Origin: Polaromonas sp. | GTDB taxonomy: Bacteria > Pseudomonadota > Gammaproteobacteria > Burkholderiales > Burkholderiaceae_C | Direction of reading: 5' to 3' | NCBI GenBank assembly: GCA_028291985.1 | Contig: JAQGNE010000005.1 | Coordinates: forward strand, 1 to 64,000 | Length of the DNA stretch: 64,000 bases | Shown: in pieces, positions 9,324 through 17,754 of the stretch | Layout of the letters: each line of letters starts with the position of its first letter | Position numbering within the stretch: position 1 is the stretch's first letter | Position numbers and translations under genes: made by a program | Notes under the pieces: generated by a model | The model's input: the letters and a program-made list of their open reading frames with translations, nothing else | Told to the model about the DNA's origin: nothing | The model's database searches: none

Positions 9324-10568
9324 ATGTCCACCAGCACCACCCTGCCGAACTCTGCACCCCTGTCAATTCGGCAGGTACTTATCTGCGGCGCCACCATCGT
9401 GACGCTTTCCATGGGCATACGCCATGGGTTTGGCCTCTGGCTGCAGCCGATCACACAGGCGCAAGGGTGGACGCGCGAAACCTTCGCATTCGCCATCGCG
9501 ATACAGAACCTCTCTTGGGGCGTGTTTGGCATTTTCGCGGGCATGGCCGCTGACCGGTTTGGCGCTTTTCGTGTCATCGCGGGCGGCGCGCTGCTGTATG
9601 CGCTGGGCTTGGTCGGCATGGCACTGTCGCCCACCGGTTTTCTGTTCACAATGACGGCGGGCATATTGATTGGCGCCGCGCAGGCCGGAACCACTTACGC
9701 GGTGATCTACGGCGTGATCGGGCGCAACATTTCAGCCGACCGGCGCTCCTGGGCCATGGGTGTGGCGGCCGCGGCAGGATCTTTCGGCCAGTTTTTGATG
9801 GTGCCGACCGAGGGCTTTCTCATCAGCTATTTCGGCTGGAAGGAAGCGCTGCTGATTTTGGGCGGGGCGGTGCTGTTGATCATGCCGCTGGCGCTGGGCC
9901 TGCGGGAAAGCAGCTTTGGCCCTGGCCGGACGGTCAAGCGCGAGCAGACCATCCTTCAGGCGCTAAAAGAAGCCTTCAAATACCCGAGCTTCCAGCTGTT
10001 GATGGCGGGATATTTCGTCTGCGGTTTCCAAGTCGTTTTCATTGGTGTACACATGCCCAGTTACCTGCGCGACAAGGGCCTGTCGCCGCAGGTCGCCAGC
10101 TACGCACTGGCGCTGATCGGGCTTTTCAATGTGTTTGGCACCTATATCGCCGGTTCGCTGGGCCAGCGCATGCCCAAAAAGACGATCCTCTCGACAATCT
10201 ATTTTTCTCGGGCGGTGGTGATTGCGGTGTTTATTGCCGTACCGCTCAGCCCGATAAGCGTCTACATCTTCTCAGCCGTGATGGGGCTGCTGTGGCTGTC
10301 GACCGTGCCGCCCACCAACGCGGCCGTGGCGCAGATCTTCGGCATACATCATCTGTCGATGCTCAGCGGCTTTGTCTTTTTCAGCCACCAGATCGGTTCT
10401 TTCCTGGGCGTCTGGCTGGGCGGTCTGCTCTATGACCGCAGCGGCAGTTACGACATCGTCTGGTACATCACGATTGCGCTCGGCATCTTTGCCGGTCTGA
10501 TCAACCTGCCCGTCAAAGAAGCGCCGATAGCGCGGGCCAAGACAGCCGCCGTGCCGGCAGCCAGCTGA
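9324..10568 (+). CDS. Major facilitator superfamily transporter
   Basis: Inner-membrane secondary transporter, 414 aa, with about 12 hydrophobic segments. The loop 2-3 signature is seen as GMAADRFGAFRVIAGG. The overall pattern (GIRHGFGLWLQPITQAQGW near the N-terminus, AGTTYAVIYGVIGR) resembles the oxalate/formate or monocarboxylate MFS subgroup common in Burkholderiales. It runs divergently from parE, with about 170 bp between the two starts. A 43-codon ORF follows immediately. Substrate unknown. Confidence 0.88.
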   Translation: MSTSTTLPNSAPLSIRQVLICGATIVTLSMGIRHGFGLWLQPITQAQGWTRETFAFAIAIQNLSWGVFGIFAGMAADRFGAFRVIAGGALLYALGLVGMALSPTGFLFTMTAGILIGAAQAGTTYAVIYGVIGRNISADRRSWAMGVAAAAGSFGQFLMVPTEGFLISYFGWKEALLILGGAVLLIMPLALGLRESSFGPGRTVKREQTILQALKEAFKYPSFQLLMAGYFVCGFQVVFIGVHMPSYLRDKGLSPQVASYALALIGLFNVFGTYIAGSLGQRMPKKTILSTIYFSRAVVIAVFIAVPLSPISVYIFSAVMGLLWLSTVPPTNAAVAQIFGIHHLSMLSGFVFFSHQIGSFLGVWLGGLLYDRSGSYDIVWYITIALGIFAGLINLPVKEAPIARAKTAAVPAAS

Positions 10569-10569
10569 T

Positions 10570-10701
10570 ATGCAAGGCCGGCGTCCGCTTCAGTGGGTAA
10601 TGGGCGCCGTCATGATGGCGGCGCTGCTGGGCGTCTTTTCGCTTTATGGGCGGGCAGACTTCCTGTTGACACTGGCGACCCAAGTGTGGAGCTGCTTTTA
10701 A
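10570..10701 (+). CDS. Small membrane protein of 43 residues downstream of the MFS gene
   Basis: An ATG one base after the MFS stop codon opens 43 codons ending TAA at 10699-10701. The product begins MQGRRPLQWVMGAVMMAA and has one hydrophobic segment (WVMGAVMMAALLGVFSLYG) after a basic N-terminus, so it would insert as a single-span protein. The tight spacing suggests translational coupling with the transporter and a possible accessory role. No family is recognised; coding status rests on placement, hydrophobicity and codon use. Confidence 0.5.
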   Translation: MQGRRPLQWVMGAVMMAALLGVFSLYGRADFLLTLATQVWSCF

Positions 10702-10747
10702 CCTTCGCCATTTCCGCCGCCTCCCCGCTCGAAATTAATGGTCATTT

Positions 10748-11521
10748 ATGCCTCCAGCCCAGGTAATACGCTGGAACTTTGCTATGAAAATAACAGTATT
10801 TACCGGCGCTTCTGATGGCATAGGCGCCGAACTGGCTCGTCAGCTTGCGGCGGGCCAAGGCGCCGGCGTAGGCTTGGTGGTGGCCGCACGAAACGAGTCC
10901 CGGTTGCCGGCTATGGCCATGCACGGACTTGAAGCGCCTTCAGCCTGGGTGCAGCGATGGTCGCACCTCGTGCAGCCCGGCGCCACCGTGCTGGATGTTG
11001 CCTGCGGCCACGGCCGGCATGCCAGGTGGTTTTATGAACGAAATCATGCCCTGGCCCTGGTGGACCGCTCACAAGCAGCCATCGATTTCATAGCAGCTGC
11101 GATACCGTCCCGTGCAACGCAGACCGTTGAGACGGTGGTGGCTGATATCGAGAACGGCCCATGGCCTTTTGAAAACCGGCAGTTCGGCGGTGTCATCGTC
11201 ACCAACTACCTGTGGCGCCCGCTGATGCCGACGCTGCTGGCCAGCGTGGCGCCGGGCGGCCTGCTGATCTACGAAACCTTTGCGCAGGGTAACGAGACGG
11301 TCGGCAAGCCCTCCCGTCCTGACTTTCTGCTGCGCAGCGGTGAACTGCTGGCGCTGTGCAGGTCGCTTCATGTCGTCGGGTATGAAGATGGTTTCGAAGA
11401 TGCACCTGATGGCCAGTCACCGCGCTTTGTTCAGCGGATCACGGCGATGGGCAAGGACGCCAGTGGAAATGCTATGCAGCAACCGCCAGCTGCTCCGCCG
11501 CGTTACCGCCTGAGCCCGTAG
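10748..11521 (+). CDS. SAM-dependent methyltransferase, with a short-chain-dehydrogenase remnant fused at its N-terminus
   Basis: A 257-codon ORF. From about residue 60 it is a class I SAM methyltransferase: motif I VLDVACGHGRHARWF, acidic DRSQAAIDFIAAA after strand 2, then GGVIVTNYLWRPLM and PGGLLIYETFAQGN. Residues 13-53 instead look like the opening of a short-chain dehydrogenase (TGASDGIGAELARQLA, then LVVAARNESRL). The methyltransferase may really start at the internal ATGs at 10913 or 10919, giving about 200 aa. dapA and bamC follow. Methyl acceptor unknown. Confidence 0.8.
   Translation: MPPAQVIRWNFAMKITVFTGASDGIGAELARQLAAGQGAGVGLVVAARNESRLPAMAMHGLEAPSAWVQRWSHLVQPGATVLDVACGHGRHARWFYERNHALALVDRSQAAIDFIAAAIPSRATQTVETVVADIENGPWPFENRQFGGVIVTNYLWRPLMPTLLASVAPGGLLIYETFAQGNETVGKPSRPDFLLRSGELLALCRSLHVVGYEDGFEDAPDGQSPRFVQRITAMGKDASGNAMQQPPAAPPRYRLSP
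10784..10910 (+). pseudogene. 5' remnant of a short-chain dehydrogenase/reductase gene
   Basis: From the ATG at 10784 about 42 codons encode MKITVFTGASDGIGAELA, the SDR cofactor motif TGxxxGIG, followed by a second strand LVVAARNESRL. The SDR fold then stops and the frame continues into a methyltransferase. No catalytic YxxxK or later SDR segment is present. The simplest reading is a deletion that joined the head of an SDR gene in frame to the methyltransferase start region. Confidence 0.65.
11076..11135 (+). repeat. Possible degenerate copy of the dispersed repeat inside the methyltransferase gene
   Basis: CATCGATTTCATAGCAGCTG resembles the inverted-arm half of the repeat (compare CTACCAATTTCATAGCTG at 30451), followed by a weakly matching tail. 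It lies in the variable region after motif I and is read as AIDFIAAAI. Similarity is partial, so this is only a candidate. Confidence 0.3.
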
Positions 11522-11752
11522 CAGGCGCAGCAGTTCAGCCCAGGTTGCCAGCGTCGGTTTCATCAGGCCTTGCGCCCTCCTCAAAACATCCGCTGCAAGC
11601 TGTGCAGCAAGAGCTGGCACATGCCACCTTCCAGCCGGCTTCCGCATGCCAGTCGGTCGTATAGCCACTGGGTAGAATGATGGACTATCCTCGCGCCGGG
11701 CTGGCGCAACATCCGGGCAGCGACTGGCAAGCGACACGTAAACATTCAACAC

Positions 11753-12637
11753 ATGAAAACCATTACTGGCAGCATCGTTGCGCTGGCAACACCTTTGCAT
11801 GAAGACGGCGGCGTGGACTATCCGGCGCTGCGCAAGCTGGTGGACTGGCATATTGCAGAAGGCACAGACTGCATCGGCGTAGTCGGCACGACCGGCGAGT
11901 CGCCGACGGTCAGCGTGCAGGAGCACTGCGAAATCATCCGCGTGTCTGTCGAGCAGGCCGCCGGCCGGGTACCGATCATGGCGGGCTGCGGTGCCAACTC
12001 CACGGCTGAAGCCATTGAGCTGGCGAAATTCGCCAGGCAGGTCGGCGCCGATTGCCAGTTGCAGGTGGTGCCGTACTACAACAAGCCCACGCAGGAAGGC
12101 CAGTACCAGCATTTCAAGGCCATTGCGGAGGCTGTTGGCGACTTGCCAATCGTGCTGTACAACGTACCTGGCCGCACGGTGGCAGACATGGCGCACGACA
12201 CTGTGCTGCGGCTGGCCGAGGTGCCGGGCATTGTCGGCATCAAGGAGGCGACCGGCAACATCGAGCGCGCCCAATGGCTGATCAGGGACGTTCCCAAGGG
12301 CTTTGCCGTGTATTCAGGCGACGATCCGACGGCGGTGGCCTTGATGCTCTGCGGCGGACAGGGCAATGTCAGCGTCACGGCCAACATCGCGCCGCGCCTG
12401 ATGCATGAGTTGTGTGTGGCCGCGCTGGCCGGTGACGCACGCAAGGCCATGACGCTGCAACTGCGTTTGCTGCCTCTGCACCGAAATCTTTTCGTGGAAG
12501 CCAATCCGATTCCCGTGAAGTGGGCGATGGCCCGCATGGGTCTGTGCGGGCCCACGCTGCGCCTGCCTATGACGCCGCTTGACGCGTCAAATGAAGCGGC
12601 GGTCGAGGGCGCGATGCGCCTTTGCGGTCTGGTCTGA
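11753..12637 (+). CDS. dapA: 4-hydroxy-tetrahydrodipicolinate synthase
   Basis: Condenses pyruvate with aspartate semialdehyde in lysine and diaminopimelate synthesis. The 294 aa length matches the family. Key parts of the aldolase-class TIM barrel are visible: the Thr pair in [10 protein letters not shown], the catalytic Tyr in [10 protein letters not shown], and the Schiff-base Lys in [10 protein letters not shown]. The next gene, bamC, starts 17 bp downstream, an arrangement also seen in E. coli (dapA-nlpB). A TAGAAT at about 11674 could be a -10 element but no clear -35 accompanies it. Confidence 0.96.
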   Translation: MKTITGSIVALATPLHEDGGVDYPALRKLVDWHIAEGTDCIGVVGTTGESPTVSVQEHCEIIRVSVEQAAGRVPIMAGCGANSTAEAIELAKFARQVGADCQLQVVPYYNKPTQEGQYQHFKAIAEAVGDLPIVLYNVPGRTVADMAHDTVLRLAEVPGIVGIKEATGNIERAQWLIRDVPKGFAVYSGDDPTAVALMLCGGQGNVSVTANIAPRLMHELCVAALAGDARKAMTLQLRLLPLHRNLFVEANPIPVKWAMARMGLCGPTLRLPMTPLDASNEAAVEGAMRLCGLV

Positions 12638-12654
12638 TTTTTAAGGAAGCTGAA

Positions 12655-13800
12655 GTGAAGACATTGCAAACAAACGCTGGCGTTTCAGGCCTCAAGTTGG
12701 TCGCAACCGCGGCAGGCCTGGCGGCAGCCTTGATGGTCAGCGGCTGCTCCAGCGTCGGCGACCTGCTGCAGGGCGAAAAAATCGACTACAAGACCAGCGG
12801 CAAGGCCGGCCCGTCACTGGATGTTCCGCCCGATCTGACCCAACTGTCGCGGGAAACCCGCTATGTGGTGCCCGGAAGCGCAGTAACCGCCAGCGGATTC
12901 CAGGTCGGCCAGGTCACCCAGTCGGTGCCGACAGCCGCCACCGCGGTGGGCGATGTGCGCATTGAACGCAATGGCAACCAGCGCTGGCTGGTCGTCAACC
13001 GCCCTGCCGACAAGGTGTGGGGGCCGGTGCGTGACTTCTGGCTCGAAAGCGGTTTCCTGTTGTCGCTGGACCAGGAAAACCTGGGCATCATGGAAACCGA
13101 CTACGCCGAGAACCGCGCCAAGCTGCCGCAGGACTTCATCCGCGACGCGATCGGCAAGGTCTTTGATGGCCTCTATTCCACTGGCGAGCGGGACAAGTTT
13201 CGTACCCGGCTGGAGCGCAATGCAAGTGGCGGCACCGAGATCTATGTAAGCCACCGCGGGCTGGTCGAAATCGTCACCGGCACCGTGGGGTCGGGCAAGA
13301 CTGGTGACAGTACCGTCTGGCAGCCCCGTCCGTCAGATCCTGAGCTTGAGGCTGAATTCCTGCGCCGCATGATGGTCAAGCTGGGCGTCAGCCAGGAGCA
13401 ATCCAAGGCTTTGGTTGCCACCGGCACTACCCGGTCTAGCGTGCGGGTTGCGGCCGTCAACGGCGCCCCGGCGATACAGATGAACGAGAGTTTCGACCGC
13501 GCATGGCGCCGGGTGGGCCTGGCACTTGACCGCACGGGCTTTACCGTGGAAGACCGGGACCGCACGCAAGGCACTTACTTTGTGCGTTATGTAGACCCAA
13601 CGACGGACAAAAAAGAACCCGGCATTTTCAGCAAGCTGTTCAGTTCCGCCCCCAACGCGATTCCACCGATCAAGTACCGTATCAGTGTCAAGAGCCAGGG
13701 CGAGGCTACCGTTGTCTCGGTACTTAACCAGCAGGGCGCGCAGGAAACTTCGGCCAACGCGCAGCGCATCGTGCAGGTGATTGCTGACGACATGAAATGA
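12655..13800 (+). CDS. bamC: Outer membrane assembly lipoprotein BamC
   Basis: Lipoprotein component of the BAM complex that inserts beta-barrel proteins into the outer membrane. I place the start at the GTG at 12655 because AAGGA lies 8 nt before it and the signal peptide follows directly; an upstream ATG at 12622 overlaps dapA. The lipobox is LMVSGCSSVG. The rest (381 aa) has the two helix-grip regions of the NlpB/DapX family, for example RWLVVNRPADKVWGPVRDFW. Promoterless spacing from dapA implies co-transcription. Confidence 0.9.
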   Translation: MKTLQTNAGVSGLKLVATAAGLAAALMVSGCSSVGDLLQGEKIDYKTSGKAGPSLDVPPDLTQLSRETRYVVPGSAVTASGFQVGQVTQSVPTAATAVGDVRIERNGNQRWLVVNRPADKVWGPVRDFWLESGFLLSLDQENLGIMETDYAENRAKLPQDFIRDAIGKVFDGLYSTGERDKFRTRLERNASGGTEIYVSHRGLVEIVTGTVGSGKTGDSTVWQPRPSDPELEAEFLRRMMVKLGVSQEQSKALVATGTTRSSVRVAAVNGAPAIQMNESFDRAWRRVGLALDRTGFTVEDRDRTQGTYFVRYVDPTTDKKEPGIFSKLFSSAPNAIPPIKYRISVKSQGEATVVSVLNQQGAQETSANAQRIVQVIADDMK

Positions 13801-13887
13801 TCCAGCTGGAGCGATCAACCTGGTATCGAACGCTGGCATTCTGTCCAGGCCGGACAGCACCTTCTGCACATTCCGGTTTTACCGTTC

Positions 13888-14661
13888 ATGCTGAGATTCA
13901 AAAATCTGGGTAGCGGCAGCACCGGCAATGCAACGCTCGTAGAAACCGACGACCAGCGCCCTTTCAGGCTGCTGGTTGATTGCGGGTTCGGTATCCGTCA
14001 GCTGCAGCTTCGCCTGGCCAGCGCCGGCCTTTTGCCAGCTGACATCGGCGCGATCTTCATCACCCATGAGCACAGCGACCATGTCGGTTGTGTGCGATCC
14101 ATGGCATTGCGCTACCGGATTCCAGTGTGGATGAGTCGAGGCACCTACACCGCCATTGGCGAGCCTGATTTCGAAGCGTTGCTGCGCATCGCCCACGATG
14201 GCGAGGCGATTGCCTTGAACGGACTTGAAGTCATGCCGTTTACGGTACCGCACGATGCACGCGAGCCGCTACAGATCAGCTGCTCCGATGGGTCATCCAA
14301 ACTCGGCATACTGACCGACCTCGGTCATGCCACCCCTCATGTCCTGGCGCAACTCGAGGGTTGCCACGCCTTGCTGCTGGAATGCAACCACGACCCGGAG
14401 TTGCTGGCGCAATCCACGTACCCGGCGTTTCTGAAGCGGCGTGTGGGTGGGCATTACGGGCATCTGTCAAACACGTCGGCCGCAGATATTGCCCGTGTGC
14501 TGATGCACCACAAGCTCAAACACATGGTGGCGGCGCATTTGAGTGCCCAAAACAACCGCGCCGACCTGGCGCAAGTGGCTCTTGCAGAGGCGATGTGCTG
14601 CGGCGGCGATGACATCCTGGTAGCCCGGCCTGATGTGGGCACCTGCTGGATGGACGTGTAG
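13888..14661 (+). CDS. MBL-fold metallo-hydrolase (YycJ/WalJ-like)
   Basis: A 257 aa cytoplasmic metallo-beta-lactamase-fold hydrolase. The dinuclear metal site is seen as FITHEHSDHVG, and further ligands as TVPHDAREP, ILTDLGH and LECNHD. The opening LRFKNLGSGSTGNATLVE is typical of the YycJ subgroup, some members of which act as nucleases. It lies about 90 bp after bamC on the same strand. Substrate not determinable. Confidence 0.87.
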   Translation: MLRFKNLGSGSTGNATLVETDDQRPFRLLVDCGFGIRQLQLRLASAGLLPADIGAIFITHEHSDHVGCVRSMALRYRIPVWMSRGTYTAIGEPDFEALLRIAHDGEAIALNGLEVMPFTVPHDAREPLQISCSDGSSKLGILTDLGHATPHVLAQLEGCHALLLECNHDPELLAQSTYPAFLKRRVGGHYGHLSNTSAADIARVLMHHKLKHMVAAHLSAQNNRADLAQVALAEAMCCGGDDILVARPDVGTCWMDV

Positions 14662-14683
14662 CAAATGCGCTTTGGACAGGCAT

Positions 14684-14711
14684 AAAAAAGCCGCCCCAGG
14701 GCGGCCTCTTT
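14684..14711 (-). terminator. Rho-independent terminator for the Ala/Pro-rich lipoprotein gene
   Basis: On the minus strand GGCCGCCC-TG-GGGCGGC is followed by TTTTTT, a strong hairpin with U-tract 14 bp after the stop of the gene at 14725. On the plus strand only CTCTTT follows, so weak bidirectional action on the metallo-hydrolase transcript is possible. Confidence 0.85.
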
Positions 14712-14724
14712 GACTCGTCAGCGC

Positions 14725-15003
14725 TTACTTGGCAGCGCTGGCAGGAGCAGCCGATGGCGTGGCAGCCGCGGCGGCGGCTGCTGCTGCAGCGCCTGCGTCC
14801 ATACCGGGTGCGGCGGAACCAGGAGCGGATGTGCCGGCAGCGGGAGCTGCGGCAGCGGCGTCGGCTGCAGGAGCAGCAGCAGCTGGTGCAGGTGCGGGAG
14901 CAGCTACCGGCGCAGGAGCAGGCGCTGGCGCAACTTCTGTCTTGCTGCAGGCAGCCAATGACAATGCGGCAACAGCAGCGGCGAGTACAAGAGTTTTATT
15001 CAT
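14725..15003 (-). CDS. Ala/Pro-rich low-complexity lipoprotein
   Basis: A 92 aa protein with a lipoprotein signal (MNKTLVLAAAVAALSLAACS, lipobox LAAC) followed by a tail made almost only of Ala and Pro with a few Gly, Ser, Asp and Met. Such tails are extended and may act as a spacer in the periplasm or cell wall. GAGG precedes the ATG and a strong terminator follows, so it is a complete monocistronic unit. Low complexity prevents family assignment; poly-Ala runs could be length-variable between strains. Confidence 0.75.
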   Translation of the reverse strand: MNKTLVLAAAVAALSLAACSKTEVAPAPAPAPVAAPAPAPAAAAPAADAAAAAPAAGTSAPGSAAPGMDAGAAAAAAAAAATPSAAPASAAK

Positions 15004-15240
15004 AGGGATACCTCAATTAGTGGAAACGATTCGCAAGCCGCCGAAGAGCCGAAAGCGCAAAAAGAAATGCCATCCGACTGGGCAAAAGATCCGTGCGACA
15101 CAGCCCAGCCGCAGATTATATGGGTACGAAAAAGTCCGCTACCGTGGGTAAACGAAATAGCCGTTAGCTGCTGCCATCGCCTGCCTGTGAATGATGAACG
15201 TCCCCAATGCCGTCGCCGGGTTCGCTACCACCGGGCTTTC

Positions 15241-15765
15241 TTACAGGCCAAGCGTGGTTGCCGGAAATGCTGATGCGCTTTTGCCCAGGCATTCATCCAA
15301 TTGTTCCTTGAGCGCGGTTCGCCTGATGGCCTCGGAGCCGGCGAACCCGGTAGAACGCGCGGTGTCCAGCCGCTGAAAAACCCAGTCGGGGCTCCAGAAC
15401 GCACTGGGAAAATCACCGGGGGAAACCAGTGCGAGACTTCGGCATTCAACAATGCGGCTCCAGGTACGCCGCCAACTGACAAAACGGGCGTGTCGCCGCA
15501 CAACCTCATCGTAGGACTTCGCCAGCATGGTGAATTTGCGGCCGGCTCGCGACCACTCATGCAGCGACTCTGCAACAGCACGCTCGCCCAGTGGCCAGGC
15601 CTCGAAATTTCCATCGCTCAGAATGAGCTCTCTCCAGCCTCGCTCGGCTGCGGTGGCAAAAGCCAGCCGGACCAGCCCGGCAAATTCGCGAGGCCCTGAA
15701 AAACGACCGTCGTGCAACGCTGGCAAGCCGTACGCATCTGGTGGCAGAGGCTGCTCATCATTCAT
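15241..15765 (-). CDS. Conserved hypothetical protein
   Basis: 174 aa from the ATG at 15765, with AAAGGA upstream; a GTG one codon earlier is possible. No signal or membrane segment is seen. It is soluble and Arg/Trp rich, with segments RELILSDGNFEAWPLGERA and ARFVSWRRTWSRIVECR suggesting a compact alpha/beta domain. It follows the RoxA-like gene on the same strand with a 75 bp gap, so may share its transcript. I recall similar proteins only as uncharacterised Burkholderiales genes. Confidence 0.65.
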   Translation of the reverse strand: MNDEQPLPPDAYGLPALHDGRFSGPREFAGLVRLAFATAAERGWRELILSDGNFEAWPLGERAVAESLHEWSRAGRKFTMLAKSYDEVVRRHARFVSWRRTWSRIVECRSLALVSPGDFPSAFWSPDWVFQRLDTARSTGFAGSEAIRRTALKEQLDECLGKSASAFPATTLGL

Positions 15766-15839
15766 CACCAGGTCCTTTCAGTTCTGCGCTGGGAAGTTGA
15801 TCCGGGCACTGCGGATACGGTCCGTAGACCGATCAGGAT

Positions 15840-17054
15840 TCATGCAACTGACCCGACACCACAGCGCAACCACCCTTCTTCATGCCATTCACTCAAAAGC
15901 TCAAGGGCAGCTGGGCTGGCTTTTCGCAGCTGCTCGACGGACAGCCTGCGCTGGTCCGCAAGCAGGTGCATCAAGCGCGCATCAGCGCCCCGGGCCCGAT
16001 AACTCTCGCCATTGATAAACACATGATGCTCACCGTACATCATGCGGGTTTGCGCTGCAAGGCACACGCCGGGGCTGCCCGGCCCGACTACAAAGACCTG
16101 CGGCGAATCATCAAACCACACCGTTGGCTTTGGCTGCGTCATGTATTCGCCCAGCGCACAGGCAATTGCCAGCGGGTCCTTCAGGGCCTCGACAACGGAG
16201 GCCTGCGCATAGTCCAGCAGGCCTTGCGGCAACGCGGCCGGATGGGCGGTTGCCGGCTGGCTGGCATCGCGGTACAGCTTTTGCGCAGGTGACCTGGGCT
16301 GCCGTCCATTCACAGGCTCCTTTCGCGCGTCGTCAGCCTCATGAAACTCGGCCAGCCGGTGAAGCATCTCTGCAGCCAGTTCCTGGCGCGCGGGCGCTCT
16401 GAACCCAATCGAATAGGTCATGCAGTCGCTGGCCTTGCCGTCAGCGTCCTGCGCCAGCTCTGCAACGCCGTCATGGGCATAACGCGGCGGCAGGTAAAGC
16501 ATGTCCCCGGCTTCGAGCACAAACTCTTCCTCAGACTGGAAATTGCTGAGTATTTTTAGCGGCACACCTTCCTGCAGGGTCAGTTCTTTTTGTTTGCTGA
16601 TCCTCCATCGGCGCCGGCCGCTGGCCTGAAACAGAAAAACGTCATAGCTGTCAAAGTGCGGACCGACACCGCCACCGGGCGTCGCAAATGAAATCATCAG
16701 ATCGTCCAGGCGCGCATCCGGAACGAAGCGAAAGCGCTGCAGTAATTCATGGGCTTGCGCACAGTGAAGATCCACACTTTGCACCAGCAATGTCCAACCC
16801 GCTTGCTTGAGCGGCGGCAGACTGCGCGGCGGAAACGGCCCATGCCTCATGACCCAGCCACTGGGCTGCTGCGCAATCAGCCTGGATTCGACGTCTGCAC
16901 TGGCTGCGAGCCCAAATAGCGCTGCACGACTCAGGAACGGCTTGAAGCCGGGAAGCGCCTGGCGCACCACCAGGGGCTTCTTTTGCCAATAGCGGCGCAT
17001 GAATTGTGCAGGGCTCAAGCCCGCCAGCAGCTCTAATGATTGATCGACATCCAT
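15840..17054 (-). CDS. roxA: Cupin/JmjC-type ribosomal protein uL16 arginine hydroxylase-like oxygenase
   Basis: A 404 aa 2-oxoglutarate/Fe(II) oxygenase of the YcfD/RoxA family, which hydroxylates an arginine of ribosomal protein uL16. The N-terminal GLSPAQFMRRYWQKKPLVVR is diagnostic, and the metal-binding HxD is in GGGVGPHFDSYDVFLFQ, with LYLPPRYAHDGVA giving the second-half His. The C-terminal winged-helix region follows. The start MDVDQSLELL at 17054 fits the family better than the ATG at 17069. The start lies 14 bp from that of the divergent FKBP gene. Confidence 0.85.
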   Translation of the reverse strand: MDVDQSLELLAGLSPAQFMRRYWQKKPLVVRQALPGFKPFLSRAALFGLAASADVESRLIAQQPSGWVMRHGPFPPRSLPPLKQAGWTLLVQSVDLHCAQAHELLQRFRFVPDARLDDLMISFATPGGGVGPHFDSYDVFLFQASGRRRWRISKQKELTLQEGVPLKILSNFQSEEEFVLEAGDMLYLPPRYAHDGVAELAQDADGKASDCMTYSIGFRAPARQELAAEMLHRLAEFHEADDARKEPVNGRQPRSPAQKLYRDASQPATAHPAALPQGLLDYAQASVVEALKDPLAIACALGEYMTQPKPTVWFDDSPQVFVVGPGSPGVCLAAQTRMMYGEHHVFINGESYRARGADARLMHLLADQRRLSVEQLRKASPAALELLSEWHEEGWLRCGVGSVA

Positions 17055-17068
17055 GGGACAATTGTCCA
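17055..17068. promoter_or_regulatory. Perfect palindrome between two divergent start codons
   Basis: GGACAATTGTCC at 17056-17067 is a perfect 12-bp palindrome and forms nearly the whole gap between the start codons of the RoxA-like gene (17054) and the FKBP gene (17069). Any promoter and ribosome-binding site of either gene must lie inside the other coding region. Whether the palindrome binds a protein is unknown. Confidence 0.4.
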
Positions 17069-17593
17069 ATGAAAATCACACCCCGATGCGTGGTCGCCCT
17101 GACCTGGACACTCAAAGACACTTTGGGCGAAGTCCTGGATGAACTTGAGGAGCCGGTCGAGTTCTTACTAGGTGGCGACGACCTGCTGGCTCAGATCGAA
17201 GAAGAGCTTCAGGGACATGAGGCTGGCGACAGGCTGGAGCTGCATCTGGAGCCCGAAAATGCGTTTGGCGATTATGACGAGCAGCGTGTGTTTCTGGAAG
17301 CCCGTGCTCTTTTCCCGCAGGAAATCGAAGAAGGAATGTCTTTTGACGGTGCAGCCTTGCCAGCAGGCGCCAGCCCCGGCATTCCGGCTGAACATATTTA
17401 CACCGTGACAGAAATCTACCCGGAGCATGTGGTGCTAGACGGCAACCATCCGCTGGCCGGCATTGCCATCCGGCTCAACCTCTCAATCGACTCAGTGCGT
17501 GCCGCTACGGATGAAGAAACGGCCGCGGGCAGCCTGGGTACCGGCTTTTTCAAGCTCGAACCCCTGGCAGGTGGAAACGACACGATTCATTGA
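17069..17593 (+). CDS. FKBP-type peptidyl-prolyl isomerase, SlyD-like
   Basis: A 174 aa cytoplasmic prolyl isomerase and chaperone. The FKBP core is seen as VEFLLGGDDLLAQIEEELQG, the insert-in-flap region as ELHLEPENAFGDYDE, and the return strand as HPLAGIAIRLNLSI. Unlike E. coli SlyD it lacks a His/Cys-rich metal-binding tail. The ATG at 17069 follows closely on the divergent RoxA-like start; a longer frame from 17006 would overlap that gene. No clear Shine-Dalgarno is present. Confidence 0.87.
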   Translation: MKITPRCVVALTWTLKDTLGEVLDELEEPVEFLLGGDDLLAQIEEELQGHEAGDRLELHLEPENAFGDYDEQRVFLEARALFPQEIEEGMSFDGAALPAGASPGIPAEHIYTVTEIYPEHVVLDGNHPLAGIAIRLNLSIDSVRAATDEETAAGSLGTGFFKLEPLAGGNDTIH

Positions 17594-17754
17594 TCCTCGG
17601 TACGACATCCCTTGCTCTTGATGCTGTCCATGAGGTGACAGTTTTGCCTGGTTCGCCCCGAGACATCGAAAGGCGTTGACGGCAAGTATTACGTCGAAGC
17701 TAGGAGCGGCGTGGGCACCGCAGCCGGATGCCCAACCACTCTGTGCCGCCCGAA

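Noticed and set aside
11417-12274. Minus-strand open frame of 285 codons over dapA
   Set aside because: Shadow frame of dapA; the plus strand has intact catalytic residues of dihydrodipicolinate synthase.
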